A model generated the notes under the pieces. The model saw only the letters and a list, made by a program, of their open reading frames with translations, did not search any database and was not told the origin of the DNA. Both the position numbers and the translations under genes were made by a program. A stretch of 64,000 nt of DNA from Herbiconiux daphne. Lineage in GTDB: Bacteria; Actinomycetota; Actinomycetes; Actinomycetales; Microbacteriaceae. This document shows, piece by piece, positions 17,825 to 26,049 of the stretch (within the stretch, counting starts at the first letter, position 1; each line of letters opens with the position of its first letter). The stretch covers positions 558,001 through 622,000 of the forward strand of contig NZ_JANLCJ010000001.1 in NCBI RefSeq assembly GCF_024979295.1, in the 5' to 3' direction.

Positions 17825-18856
17825 TCAGCCGACCTCGCGCCTGACCAGCGCGGCACCGGCGACCATCGCGCGCATCTTGCCCGCGGCACTCTCGCGCGGC
17901 AGGTACTTCATGCCGCAGTCGGGCGCCACCACGATCTGGTCGGGTCGCACGAACTCGAGCGCCCGTCGGATGCGGGCGGCGACCGTCTCGGCACTCTCGA
18001 CCTCCGGGTCGGAGAGGTCGATCACGCCGAGGATGACCTTCTTGTCGCCCAGGCCCGCGAGCACCGACACGTCGAGGTTCGACTGCGCCGTCTCGATCGA
18101 GATCTGGTCGCAGGTGCAGCCGAACAGCTCGGGCAGGAACGAGTAGCCGGCGGGCCGGTCGTGGATGATGGCCGCGTAGCCGAAGCAGATGTGCACCGCG
18201 GTCGTTCCGGTCACGCCCTCGAGGGCGCGGTTCAGTGCCTCGAGCCCGTAGTCGCGCGCGGCGGCCGAGCGCGCCTCCATGTAGGGCTCGTCGATCTGCA
18301 CGATGTCGATGCCGGCGTCGAACAGGTCGAGCATCTCGTCGTGCACGGCGTCGGCGTAGGCCATCGCCAGTTCGGCCTGGTCGGGGTAGTAGTCGTTCTG
18401 CGCCTGCTGCGACATGGTGAACGGGCCCGGCAGGGTGATCTTCGTGGTGGCGCCGGTGCCCGTTGTGCGCGCCAGCAGAAAACGCGCATCCGCGACCTCC
18501 ACCGGGCGGTTGCGCCGGATCGGGCCGACCACGCGCGGCACCGGGTTCGGATGCCCGCTGCGGTCGAGCGCGCTGCCCGGGTTGTCGATGTCGACGCCGT
18601 CGAGCGCCGTGGCGAAGCGGTTGGAGTAGCTCTCGCGCCGGATCTCGCCGTCGGTCAGGATGTCGAGCCCGGCGGCCTGCTGCTCGGCGATCGCGAGAGC
18701 GGTGGCGTCATCGAGAGCCTCGTCGAGGTGCTCGGCGGGGATGCGCCACAGCTCGGCGGCTCGCACCCGCGGAGGAAAGCGGCCGGCGAGCTTCGCGCGA
18801 TCGATCAGCCATTCGGGCTGCGGTGAACTGCCGACCAGAGACGTAGGGAAGAGCAT
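17825..18856 (-). CDS. MetE-like (cobalamin-independent methionine synthase C-terminal domain) protein
   Basis: 343 aa. It covers only the catalytic UROD/MetE-like barrel; full MetE has about 750 aa. Recognisable features: DILTDGEIRRESY near the N-terminus, LPGPFTMS, IDIVQIDEPYMEAR, VHICFGYAA (the His-x-Cys zinc pair), ISIETAQSN, and VVAPDCGMKYLPRES with the third zinc-ligand Cys. The zinc site is intact, so a thiol methyl transfer is plausible. The methyl donor and acceptor are not known for these short 'core-MetE' proteins. It converges with rlmB, the stops being about 12 nt apart. Confidence 0.8.
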   Translation of the reverse strand: MLFPTSLVGSSPQPEWLIDRAKLAGRFPPRVRAAELWRIPAEHLDEALDDATALAIAEQQAAGLDILTDGEIRRESYSNRFATALDGVDIDNPGSALDRSGHPNPVPRVVGPIRRNRPVEVADARFLLARTTGTGATTKITLPGPFTMSQQAQNDYYPDQAELAMAYADAVHDEMLDLFDAGIDIVQIDEPYMEARSAAARDYGLEALNRALEGVTGTTAVHICFGYAAIIHDRPAGYSFLPELFGCTCDQISIETAQSNLDVSVLAGLGDKKVILGVIDLSDPEVESAETVAARIRRALEFVRPDQIVVAPDCGMKYLPRESAAGKMRAMVAGAALVRREVG

Positions 18857-18889
18857 GGAGCCACTCTAGATCCGGGTGGCCTGCGGGGC

Positions 18890-20191
18890 TCAGACGTTCA
18901 GACGCCAATCGATCGCCGAGGTCTCGGGCGCGGGCTCGCCCTGCACCGCGACGGGCAGCGTGATCGCCTCGGTCGGCGGGCCGACCACCGTGGCCTCGTC
19001 GCGGCGGTGGCGCAGCACGTTGTCGACATAGGAGGTCACGGCCTCAGCCAGCGGCACGTCGCGCGACTGCTCCTGGCTCATGAACCAGCGGTGCTCGAGC
19101 AGCTGGTGGAACACCTCGGCCGGTTCGAGCTTGCCCTTGAGGTCGCGTGGGATGGCCCGGATGACGGGCTCGAACACCCGGGCGAGCCACTCGTGGGCCA
19201 CCATTTCGTCATCGTCGTCCTTGCGGCCGTATTTCGCCGAGTAGGAGTCGAGGTCGTTGAGCAGACGCCGGGCCTGGTTCTCCTGCGCGTCGAGCCCGGT
19301 GAGCCGCAGCAGACGGCGCTGATGGTGGCCGGCATCCACCACCTTCGGCTGGATGCGCACGGTCGTGCCGCCCTCGGTGGTCTTGATGGCGAGCTCCTCG
19401 ATGTCGAATCCGAGGTCGTTGAGGCGGTCGACGCGCTCGTTGATGCGCCAGCGCTCCGACGAGCTGAACGACTCGGAGCCGGTGAGCTCCTTCCAGAGCG
19501 AGCGGTAGGCCGCGACGATGCCGTTCGAGAGGGTGATCGGGTCGAGTTCTTCGTCGACCCGGCCGCCGGCCTCGAGATCCATCAGTTCGCCGGCGATGTT
19601 GACGCGCGCGATCTCGAGGTCGTTCTCGCGCTGGCCGTTCGACAGGCCGCCCTCATACAGCTGACCGGTCTCGGCGTCGACGAGGTAGGCGGCGAACGCG
19701 CCCGCGTCGCGACGGAACAGCGTGTTCGACAGCGAGACGTCGCCCCAGAAGAAGCCGATCACGTGCAGGCGCACGAGCAGCACCGCGAGGGCGTCGACGA
19801 GGCGGGTGGCGGTGTCGGGGCGGAGGGTCTGCGAGAACAGGGCGCGGTAGGGCAGCGAGAACTTGAGGTGCCGGGTGACGAGCGCGGAGTTGAGCGGATC
19901 GCCCTCGTCGTCGGCGCGGTTCGTCACCACGGCGAGCGGATCGACGCACGGCACGTCGAGCCGCTGCAGCGTGCGCAGCATGTCGTACTCGCGCTTCGCC
20001 ATCTCGTCGGTGGTCTCCTTGATGGCGATGACGTGCCCCGACAGGTGCGCGAAGCGCACGAGGTGCCGCGAGATGCCCTTCGGCAGGGCAGCGATGTACT
20101 TGTCGGGCCACTCGTCGAGCGGCAGGTTCCACGGCAGATCGAGGAGCCCGGGGTCGACGGTGGCCGAGGTGATGTTGAGGGAGGCGCTCAT
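18890..20191 (-). CDS. DUF4032 protein with LPS-kinase-like N-terminal domain
   Basis: 433 aa. The N-terminal half is protein-kinase-like: IAIKETTDEMAKREYDML supplies a Lys and a Glu-containing helix, and VIGFFWGDVSLSNTLF with AYLVDAETGQLYEG occupies the positions of the catalytic Asp/Asn loop and the metal-binding Asp. The C-terminal half (from about residue 260) is DUF4032, starting near VDAGHHQRRLLRLTG. I know no proven substrate for this actinobacterial family. A bidirectional terminator separates it from the ABC ATPase gene upstream, so it is probably transcribed alone. Confidence 0.78.
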   Translation of the reverse strand: MSASLNITSATVDPGLLDLPWNLPLDEWPDKYIAALPKGISRHLVRFAHLSGHVIAIKETTDEMAKREYDMLRTLQRLDVPCVDPLAVVTNRADDEGDPLNSALVTRHLKFSLPYRALFSQTLRPDTATRLVDALAVLLVRLHVIGFFWGDVSLSNTLFRRDAGAFAAYLVDAETGQLYEGGLSNGQRENDLEIARVNIAGELMDLEAGGRVDEELDPITLSNGIVAAYRSLWKELTGSESFSSSERWRINERVDRLNDLGFDIEELAIKTTEGGTTVRIQPKVVDAGHHQRRLLRLTGLDAQENQARRLLNDLDSYSAKYGRKDDDDEMVAHEWLARVFEPVIRAIPRDLKGKLEPAEVFHQLLEHRWFMSQEQSRDVPLAEAVTSYVDNVLRHRRDEATVVGPPTEAITLPVAVQGEPAPETSAIDWRLNV

Positions 20192-20232
20192 GGTTCGTCC
20201 AGGTGCTGATCGGGGCGATCGTCGGGTGAAAC

Positions 20233-20268
20233 GACTCTGCCGTGGCTTTCGAGGGCCACGGCAGAGTC
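20233..20268. terminator. Bidirectional-looking hairpin between the DUF4032 and ABC ATPase genes
   Basis: A perfect 14-bp inverted repeat, GACTCTGCCGTGGC and GCCACGGCAGAGTC, with an 8-nt loop. It lies just after the stop of the minus-strand ABC ATPase gene (20291), which it should terminate. There is no long T-run. Confidence 0.75.
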
Positions 20269-20290
20269 TAGAACGGTCAGGGCGGGCAGA

Positions 20291-21391
20291 CTAGCTGACG
20301 ACCGCCTTGTTGCCGAGGCGCTCGCCCGACTCGAGGTCGAACAGGTGCACGTGGTTCGGTGCCGCCGTGAGGTAGACCTTGTCGCCGACGAACGGGTGCG
20401 AGCGGCCGTCGACGCGGGTGACGATGTCGGTGCGCTTGCCGTCGATCTCGGAGTGGCCGTAGAGGTAGCCGTCGGCGCCGAGCTCCTCGATCAGGTCGAC
20501 CGTCACCTCGAGGCCCTCGCCGGGAACGGCCGAGAGGATGATGTCTTCGGGCCGCACGCCGATGGTGGCACTCGTGCCGGTGGTGCTCGCGAGGGTCTCG
20601 CGGTCGACCGGCACGATCGAGGTGCCGAACTTGACGCCGGTGTCGGCGAGGTCGGCGTGGAAGAGGTTCATCGCGGGCGAGCCGATGAAGCCGGCGACGA
20701 ACACGTTGTTGGGCTTCTCGTAGAGGTCGCGGGGGGTGCCGACCTGCTGCAGCAGTCCGTCTTTCAGCACGGCGATGCGGTCGCCCATGGTGAGCGCCTC
20801 GGTCTGGTCGTGGGTGACGTAGACCGTCGTGACACCGAGACGGCGCTGCAGGCTAGCAATCTGAGTGCGGGTCTGCACGCGGAGCTTCGCGTCGAGGTTC
20901 GACAGCGGCTCGTCCATGAGGAACACCTGGGGCTGACGCACGATGGCGCGGCCCATGGCCACGCGCTGACGCTGACCACCGGAGAGCGCCTTCGGCTTGC
21001 GGCTGAGGTAGGGCTCGAGGTCGAGCAGCTTCGCGGCCTCGAGCACGCGGGTGGCGCGCTCGTCTTTGCCGACGCCCGCGATCTTGAGCGCGAAGCCCAT
21101 GTTCTCGGCGACGGTCATGTGCGGGTAGAGGGCGTAGTTCTGAAAGACCATCGCGATGTCGCGGTCTTTCGGCGGGATGTCGGTGACGTCACGGTCGCCG
21201 ATCAGGATGCGGCCCTCGTTGACCTCTTCGAGGCCGGCGAGCATGCGCAGCGACGTGGACTTGCCACAGCCGGAGGGCCCGACCAGCACGAGGAACTCGC
21301 CGTCGGCGATCTCGAGGTCGAGCTTGTCGACGGATGCACGCGTCGATCCCGGATAGATTCGGGACGCCTTGTCATACGTGACTGATGCCAT
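20291..21391 (-). CDS. UgpC/MsiK-type carbohydrate ABC transporter ATPase
   Basis: 366 aa. Walker A GPSGCGKST, Q-loop VFQNYALYPHM, signature ALSGGQRQRVAMGRA, Walker B VFLMDEPLSNLD and H-loop VTHDQTEALTMGD are all intact. From about residue 235 there is the TOBE/OB regulatory domain (IGVRPEDI). This is the CUT1 sugar-importer class (UgpC, MalK, MsiK). In actinobacteria a single MsiK often serves several sugar importers, and this gene stands alone with no permease genes nearby, which fits such a shared ATPase. The leader holds a small hairpin just before the ribosome binding site. Confidence 0.92.
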   Translation of the reverse strand: MASVTYDKASRIYPGSTRASVDKLDLEIADGEFLVLVGPSGCGKSTSLRMLAGLEEVNEGRILIGDRDVTDIPPKDRDIAMVFQNYALYPHMTVAENMGFALKIAGVGKDERATRVLEAAKLLDLEPYLSRKPKALSGGQRQRVAMGRAIVRQPQVFLMDEPLSNLDAKLRVQTRTQIASLQRRLGVTTVYVTHDQTEALTMGDRIAVLKDGLLQQVGTPRDLYEKPNNVFVAGFIGSPAMNLFHADLADTGVKFGTSIVPVDRETLASTTGTSATIGVRPEDIILSAVPGEGLEVTVDLIEELGADGYLYGHSEIDGKRTDIVTRVDGRSHPFVGDKVYLTAAPNHVHLFDLESGERLGNKAVVS

Positions 21392-21408
21392 GATTCATTT
21401 CTCCTTCA

Positions 21409-21426
21409 CCGGCAGGTACGTGCCGG
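21409..21426 (-). promoter_or_regulatory. Leader hairpin upstream of the ABC ATPase gene
   Basis: CCGGCA and TGCCGG pair around a 6-nt loop, ending a few nt before the GGAGA ribosome binding site of the minus-strand gene. Upstream on the same strand there is a -10-like CATAAT within GTGCCATAATTG. MsiK genes of actinobacteria are known to carry a conserved leader RNA (the msiK motif); whether this is one cannot be decided by eye. Confidence 0.35.
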
Positions 21427-21577
21427 ACGATCCGTTGTGATGGATTAACAAGGGCCTGCTTCGTCGAAGACCCAGGGGCAATTATGGCACGAGCCCGGAC
21501 CGGGGATCTCTCAGAATCGGTTCCTACTATCATTGAGAAGTTGTGTCCCATTCTCAGAGCCCACGGAGCATTCACGC

Positions 21578-22489
21578 ATGACCACTGGCGGATCCGACGA
21601 CTCGCGTCTGACGAAGAATCAGCGACGCGAGGCGGCGCGCGAGAAGGCGAAGCAGCTGCGTGAAGAGCAGCGCAAGAAGGACATCCGCAACCGGGTCATC
21701 CTGATCGGCTCGCTGAGCGTCGTGGTGATCGCCATCATCGTCGGCATCACCCTCGTCATCACCTCCACCCTGAAGCCCGCCGGTCCCGGCCCGCTCAACA
21801 TGGCCAGCGACGGAATCCAGATCGGTCAAGACTTCAAGGCCGTGCCGACGCCCGCGCTCGCCGCCGGTGAAGACCCGGTGCCGACCGTCAACGACCCCGC
21901 ATCCGGAGTCATCGACATCCGCATGTACGTCGACTACCTCTGCCCGTTCTGCGGCCAGTTCGAGGCCACTAACAACGAGCAGATCGGCGAGCTCGTGCAG
22001 TCCGGTGCGGCCACCGTCGAGATCCATCCGCTCACCATCCTCGACCGCTCGTCGCTCGGCACGAAGTACTCGACCCGTGCGGGCAACGCCGCTGCATGCG
22101 TGGCGAACTACTCGCCCGACCAGTTCTGGGCCTTCAACGGGTTGCTCTTCTCGAACCAGCCGGCCGAGAGCACCGAGGGCCTCGACAACGACACCCTCAA
22201 AGACCTCGTGAGCCAGGCGGGCGCCACGGCGACCGACGACATCGACGCGTGCATCGACGACAAGACCTTCTGGAGCTGGCTCGAAGACGCGACCTCGCGC
22301 GCTCTCAAGGGGCCGCTGCCGAACTCCGACGAGGCCGCCGTCACCGGAACGCCCACCGTGCTCGTGAACGGCCAGAAGTACTCGGGTGCGCTCGACGACG
22401 CCGACGCGTTCTCGAGCTTCGTGGTGCAGGTCGCGGGCGAGGCCTACTCGACCGCCACCCCGACACCCACGCCCACCCCGGCGGGCTGA
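21578..22489 (+). CDS. Membrane-anchored DsbA-like thiol oxidoreductase
   Basis: 303 aa. A charged cytoplasmic N-terminus (about residues 1-40, rich in K, R, E) precedes one membrane helix (VILIGSLSVVVIAIIVGITLVI). Outside lies a DsbA/thioredoxin_4 fold with the active-site CPFC in YVDYLCPFCGQFE and the cis-Pro loop VTGTPTVLVNG. A second Cys pair (AAACVANY and DACIDD) may form a structural disulfide. It probably introduces or shuffles disulfides in exported proteins. The gene is divergent from the ABC ATPase gene and ends about 60 bp before tRNA-Thr. A short Thr/Pro tail (TATPTPTPTPAG) ends it. Confidence 0.88.
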   Translation: MTTGGSDDSRLTKNQRREAAREKAKQLREEQRKKDIRNRVILIGSLSVVVIAIIVGITLVITSTLKPAGPGPLNMASDGIQIGQDFKAVPTPALAAGEDPVPTVNDPASGVIDIRMYVDYLCPFCGQFEATNNEQIGELVQSGAATVEIHPLTILDRSSLGTKYSTRAGNAAACVANYSPDQFWAFNGLLFSNQPAESTEGLDNDTLKDLVSQAGATATDDIDACIDDKTFWSWLEDATSRALKGPLPNSDEAAVTGTPTVLVNGQKYSGALDDADAFSSFVVQVAGEAYSTATPTPTPTPAG

Positions 22490-22546
22490 CCCGCCGCGTC
22501 GACCTGGGCGCTCGTTCGGCCATGGCTAGAATGAGGTGTCCCACCA

Positions 22547-22619
22547 GCCGGCCTGGCGCAATTGGTAGCGCACCGCTCTTGTAAAGCGGGGGTTACGGGT
22601 TCGAGTCCCGTGGCCGGCC
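22547..22619 (+). tRNA. tRNA-Thr (anticodon TGT)
   Basis: A 73-nt cloverleaf: acceptor GCCGGCC pairs with GGCCGGC, the D arm carries AATTGGTAG, the anticodon arm CGCTCTTGTAAAGCG presents TGT, and the T arm is ACGGGTTCGAGTCCCGT. CCA follows directly at 22620-22622, so the 3' end may be encoded. A -10-like TAGAAT lies at about 22527. The 3' 39 nt are repeated downstream at 24080, marking this gene as an integration target. Confidence 0.95.
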
Positions 22620-22622
22620 CCA
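22584..22622 (+). repeat. Attachment site copy 1 (attL, inside tRNA-Thr)
   Basis: The 39-nt stretch from the anticodon-stem 3' side to the CCA is identical to 24080-24118. It is the usual crossover zone for tyrosine recombinases that enter tRNA genes, and the integrase fragment begins about 40 nt beyond it. Confidence 0.85.
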
Positions 22623-22662
22623 TCTTCCGCCTCTTTCCGCCGTTCTGCAGGTCACTTTCGAC

Positions 22663-23076
22663 TCAGGTAACGTCCGTTGTCATGATTTGCTCATCATGAG
22701 CATTCTTCTTGCTCTTGCTTAGTGCCTTCGACCGGGCCTTTTCCAGCGCGGTCGTGACTTCATCTAGCCGATCCGGCCACAGATGACCGTATGTATTCAG
22801 GGTCTCTGTGGCATCTTTGTGACCGAGCATGCGCTGCACTAGCTTCACGTCTGCGCCAGCGGCAATTGCCATACTCGCGGCGGTGTGACGCAGTTTGTGC
22901 GGCGTTATCCCCAGCTCGTCAAGGCCGGCCCCCGCGACCGCCTTTGTCCACACCAGGGTCCGCCAGTTGTGGTCGTGAATAGCATCACCCGACACTGTGC
23001 GGAAAACATAGTCAGTGCCTTTGTGGCCGTCGATGAGGGGTTTGATCTCATCCACGAGGAACCCAACGAGCGGCAT
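22663..23076 (-). pseudogene. Tyrosine integrase remnant (C-terminal catalytic part only)
   Basis: 137 codons from the first ATG, but the frame stays open upstream (through SDSLAGSMPLVGF), so this ATG is probably internal to a decayed gene. The visible part has HKLRHTAASMAIAAGADV (box II His-x-x-Arg) and, further on, MLGHKDATETLNTYGHLW with the H/W position and the nucleophilic Tyr. The N-terminal arm-binding and core-binding domains and the first catalytic Arg are missing; intact integrases have about 370-400 aa. It lies beside the tRNA-Thr attachment site, as integrases do, with its 3' end towards the tRNA. It is AT-richer than the flanks. Almost certainly inactive. Confidence 0.85.
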
Positions 23077-23211
23077 GCTGCCGGCTAGAGAGTCAGACGC
23101 GTCATGTGCTCGCGGGATGGAGTCACCCCTGAGGAGGCACTCACAGTTGTGTCCGGCACCCTGTGAAGCTCATGGAATCGCTCGAGTGGGGGACGATGCT
23201 CCCGCCGGCTT

Positions 23212-23859
23212 TCAGGGGTCTGCTAATTTCTGACGCCACGGCAAGGCATCCTCGCGCCACGCATTCTCACGACGCAGCTTCGATTCGATTTTTTTAGCCT
23301 GTTCGGACATCTCAGCGGCACTAAGTTTTCCGGTTCGCCAAAATCGAACGTTATTCCCCAATTCGGCCGTCCATCTCAGATATGGCGCAATGAGATCTAG
23401 ATGCGTGTCTACGGACACTTGACCAGCAGCCTGCAGCGAATTCGTTCCTTGCTGCGCGTAGAAGAGTCCAAGCTGTCGTTCCGCCTCAAGCCACCCAGAT
23501 AGTTCGTCATCGCGAGTCGAGACAACTTCTGTGAACTGGATCATCCTCGTTCCGAGGGTATTAAGGGCCGAGATCTCATTCGACGGCGAAAGGTCAGTCT
23601 TACGAAGTTCGGCTATAGCTTCCAACAGTCGTTCATAAGCTGCGGTCACTCGGTCTGATCGAGCGCGGCGCACATCCGACGAGTGTTGCACCCAAGCAAT
23701 TAGCGAGGCAATCGCCCCTGCCCCCACGACTCCCGTGATTAGGTCTGGAACGAACGTGCTCCAATCTGAGCTGGTGCGAATTCCTACGAAAGCCAGAATC
23801 GTAAGGCTCAGCAAGAATGCGCAGGCGACAAAGACGACGGACAGGGGAATGCGCCTCAT
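23212..23859 (-). CDS. Two-helix membrane protein, unknown, within the integrated remnant
   Basis: 215 aa. Two N-terminal hydrophobic helices (VVFVACAFLLSLTILAFVGI, then LITGVVGAGAIASLIAWV) are followed by a helical, charged cytoplasmic domain of about 150 residues (VRRARSDRVTAAYERLLEAIAEL). No family is recognised. Codon use is clearly different from the neighbours: more A/T in third positions and runs such as ATTTTTTTA. The gene lies between the two tRNA-derived repeats, so it arrived with the element. It may be a cargo gene. Confidence 0.65.
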   Translation of the reverse strand: MRRIPLSVVFVACAFLLSLTILAFVGIRTSSDWSTFVPDLITGVVGAGAIASLIAWVQHSSDVRRARSDRVTAAYERLLEAIAELRKTDLSPSNEISALNTLGTRMIQFTEVVSTRDDELSGWLEAERQLGLFYAQQGTNSLQAAGQVSVDTHLDLIAPYLRWTAELGNNVRFWRTGKLSAAEMSEQAKKIESKLRRENAWREDALPWRQKLADP

Positions 23860-24079
23860 GGGGGCGATCGTAGCGAAGCTTGCGAGATCAATCCCGCACC
23901 GCGCTCGAGTCGTACCGAGTCGAAGATTCTCTGGTCATGATCTGGTCATGATCAGGTCCAACTGTAGATCAACGGTGAATGACCAAGCGTGAATGTGAGC
24001 TGCTTCCGTTCCCTTTGAATACGGGGATCCGCAGACTTAAAGTGATGTAGCTTGACCACCCATGAATACTGCTGAGAGC

Positions 24080-24118
24080 AAGCGGGGGTTACGGGTTCGA
24101 GTCCCGTGGCCGGCCCCA
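24080..24118 (+). repeat. Attachment site copy 2 (attR)
   Basis: Exact 39-nt copy of 22584-22622 (3' half of tRNA-Thr through CCA). It marks the far end of a remnant element of about 1.5 kb. The sequence upstream has no 5' tRNA half, so it is not a tRNA gene. Confidence 0.85.
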
Positions 24119-24177
24119 CTCGCCGCCCTGCGCGGCAGCATGGTCGCCTTGAGTGACGCACGACGCGATGCGTCGTG

Positions 24178-24201
24178 GGGTTCGAGTCCCGTGGCCGGCC
24201 C
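24178..24201 (+). repeat. Third partial copy of the tRNA-Thr 3' end
   Basis: 24 nt starting GGGTTCGAGTCCC and identical to 24093-24116. Both copies are followed a few nt later by the same 19 nt (CGCCGCCCTGCGCGGCAGC at 24121-24139 and 24207-24225). The two units are offset by 85-86 bp. This looks like a second, shorter integration or duplication scar at the same locus. The rest of the 23860-24228 stretch contains no gene. Confidence 0.75.
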
Positions 24202-24228
24202 TCATCCGCCGCCCTGCGCGGCAGCCAC

Positions 24229-24681
24229 TCAGCGCAGCGGCAGTTCGTAGTGCAGGTACTCCTCGTCGGGTTGCCAGCCGAGCGACTCGTAGAGGCGCTG
24301 AGCCGTTGTGTTGGTGCGGGCGGTCGAGAGCTCGAGACGGGCCGCGCCCGCGTCTACGCCGAGCCGGCGGGCGGCTTCGAGCAACGATCGCGCGACCCCG
24401 CCACCGCGTGCCTCGGGTCGCACGAAGAGGTCGTAGAGCACGAAGATCGGCGCGAGCTCGAGCGAGCAGAACGACGGGTAGAGCTGCGTGAACCCGTCGA
24501 GACCGCCGGATGCCGCCGGCGCGACGAGCACGATCGAGTCGGCTCGGCGCATCCGCTCGTCGAGGTAGGCCTCGGCCGCGGGCTGATCGCCGGCAAGGCC
24601 GTAGAAGACGCGATAAGCGTCGAACAAGGCCGCCAGTTCGGGCAGGTCGTCGAGGGTCGCGGGGCGCACGGTCATGCGCAC
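24229..24681 (-). CDS. GNAT N-acetyltransferase
   Basis: 150 aa, a single GNAT domain. The acetyl-CoA region reads LYDLFVRPEARGGGVARSLLEAAR (the RxxGxG/A variant), and the C-terminal part has LELSTARTNTTAQRLYESLGWQPD. The N-terminus MRMTVRPATLDDLPELAALF is the usual first strand and helix. The substrate is unknown. It lies just outside the remnant element and ends about 4 nt from the last tRNA-derived repeat unit, so its 3' end may have been set by an integration event. Confidence 0.82.
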   Translation of the reverse strand: MRMTVRPATLDDLPELAALFDAYRVFYGLAGDQPAAEAYLDERMRRADSIVLVAPAASGGLDGFTQLYPSFCSLELAPIFVLYDLFVRPEARGGGVARSLLEAARRLGVDAGAARLELSTARTNTTAQRLYESLGWQPDEEYLHYELPLR

Positions 24682-24744
24682 ACCCTACGGCCCCGGCCTC
24701 AACCGGCTGGTCAACCGCGATCAGCCGGTCAGCGGGTCGGTCCG

Positions 24745-26037
24745 TCAGCGGGTTTGGGCGCGGCGGCGGCGGTCGATGGCGAACGAGATCGACAGCACCA
24801 CGAAGCCCAGCGCCGCGAGGCCCACGCCGACGAAGGCGGGGGAGAGGTAGCCGAAGCCGGCGGCGATGACGATTCCGCCGAGGAAGGCGCCGAGGCTGTT
24901 GCCGATGTTGAGCGACGAGTGGTTGAGGGCCGCGGCGATCGACTGGGCGTTGTGCGAGACATCCATCAGTCGGGTCTGGATGGCCGGCGAGCACGACCCC
25001 GCGAACGCGCCTACGAAGAACACCGACACCACGAGCCCGACCTCGGTCTGCGCCGTGAGGCCGAACGCGAGCACCGAGAGCCCGAGCCCCACGATGTTGA
25101 TGATCAGTGAGCGCTTCACCGAGCGGTCGGTGAGCCAGCCGCTCACGAAGTTGCCGATGGTCATGCCGATGCCGAACACCACGAGCACCCAGGGCACGAA
25201 CCCTTCCCCCAGGCCGGTCACGTCGGTGACCACGGGGGCGACGTAGGTGTACACGGCGAACACCCCGCCGAAGCCGATCGAGCCGAGGGCCAGGGTGAGC
25301 CAGACCTGCAGGCGGGTGAACGCGCTGAGCTCGTTGCGCATGGTCGCCGTGGGGTCACCGGGCCGGAACGGCACCGCCACGACGATGGCCACGAGCGTGA
25401 GGGCGAAGATGACCGCCACCAGCAGGTAGGCGCTGCGCCAGCCGAACGTCTGGCCGAGATAGGTGCCGAACGGCACTCCCACGACATTGGCGATGGTGAG
25501 GCCGCCGAGCACGAACGCCACCCCGCGGGCCCGCTTGTCGGGGCCCATCAGCGAGGCCGCGACCAGCGAGGCGATGCCGAAGTAGGCACCGTGCGGCAGC
25601 GCACTGAAGAAGCGGGCTGCCAGCACGAGCCCGAACGACGGCAGCACGGCCGACAGCAGGTTGCCCACCACGAACACCGCCACGAGGGCGATCAGCAACC
25701 GCTTGCGCGGCCAGCGTGCTGCGAGGGCCGCGATCGTGGGAGCCCCGATCACCACGCCGAGCGCATAGGCCGACACCAGGTAGCCGGCCGAGGCGTTCGC
25801 GGCCGAGGGATCGGCGGCGTACTGCGCGGGCAGCAGGTCTTGCGCGATGTTCGGCAGCAGACCCATCGTGACGAACTCGGTCACGCCGATGCCGAACCCG
25901 CCCAGAGCGAGGGCCACGATGGCCAGCCACTGGCGGAGCGGGCTGACGCCGGAAACGCCGGAGGGGCCGGCATCCGTGTCTTGCGGAGAGGCGAGGGGTG
26001 AGTCTTCGTTGACTGGAGCGAGATCCAGTTCCGTCAC
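24745..26037 (-). CDS. MFS exporter, DHA1/AraJ type
   Basis: 430 aa from GTG 26037 with 12 predicted membrane helices. The first helix and loop read WLAIVALALGGFGIGVTEFVTMGLLP, characteristic of the AraJ/sugar-efflux and chloramphenicol-resistance-like DHA1 group. The conserved motif A region is GAPTIAALAARWPRKRLLIAL (between helices 2 and 3), and ARFFSALPHGAYFGIASLVAA follows. The cytoplasmic N-terminus (about 35 aa) is acidic. It could export a drug, arabinose-like sugar or metabolite; the sequence does not choose between them. Confidence 0.85.
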   Translation of the reverse strand: MTELDLAPVNEDSPLASPQDTDAGPSGVSGVSPLRQWLAIVALALGGFGIGVTEFVTMGLLPNIAQDLLPAQYAADPSAANASAGYLVSAYALGVVIGAPTIAALAARWPRKRLLIALVAVFVVGNLLSAVLPSFGLVLAARFFSALPHGAYFGIASLVAASLMGPDKRARGVAFVLGGLTIANVVGVPFGTYLGQTFGWRSAYLLVAVIFALTLVAIVVAVPFRPGDPTATMRNELSAFTRLQVWLTLALGSIGFGGVFAVYTYVAPVVTDVTGLGEGFVPWVLVVFGIGMTIGNFVSGWLTDRSVKRSLIINIVGLGLSVLAFGLTAQTEVGLVVSVFFVGAFAGSCSPAIQTRLMDVSHNAQSIAAALNHSSLNIGNSLGAFLGGIVIAAGFGYLSPAFVGVGLAALGFVVLSISFAIDRRRRAQTR

Positions 26038-26049
26038 AGTGCCTTAATG

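Noticed and set aside
22663..24118. Intact prophage or active integrative element
   Set aside because: The integrase lacks its N-terminal domains and there are no structural, replication or excisionase genes in the 1.5 kb.
24080..24201. Extra tRNA genes at the repeated GGTTCGAGTCC segments
   Set aside because: Only the 3' half of the tRNA is present; there is no acceptor 5' strand, D arm or anticodon arm, so these are attachment-site scars.
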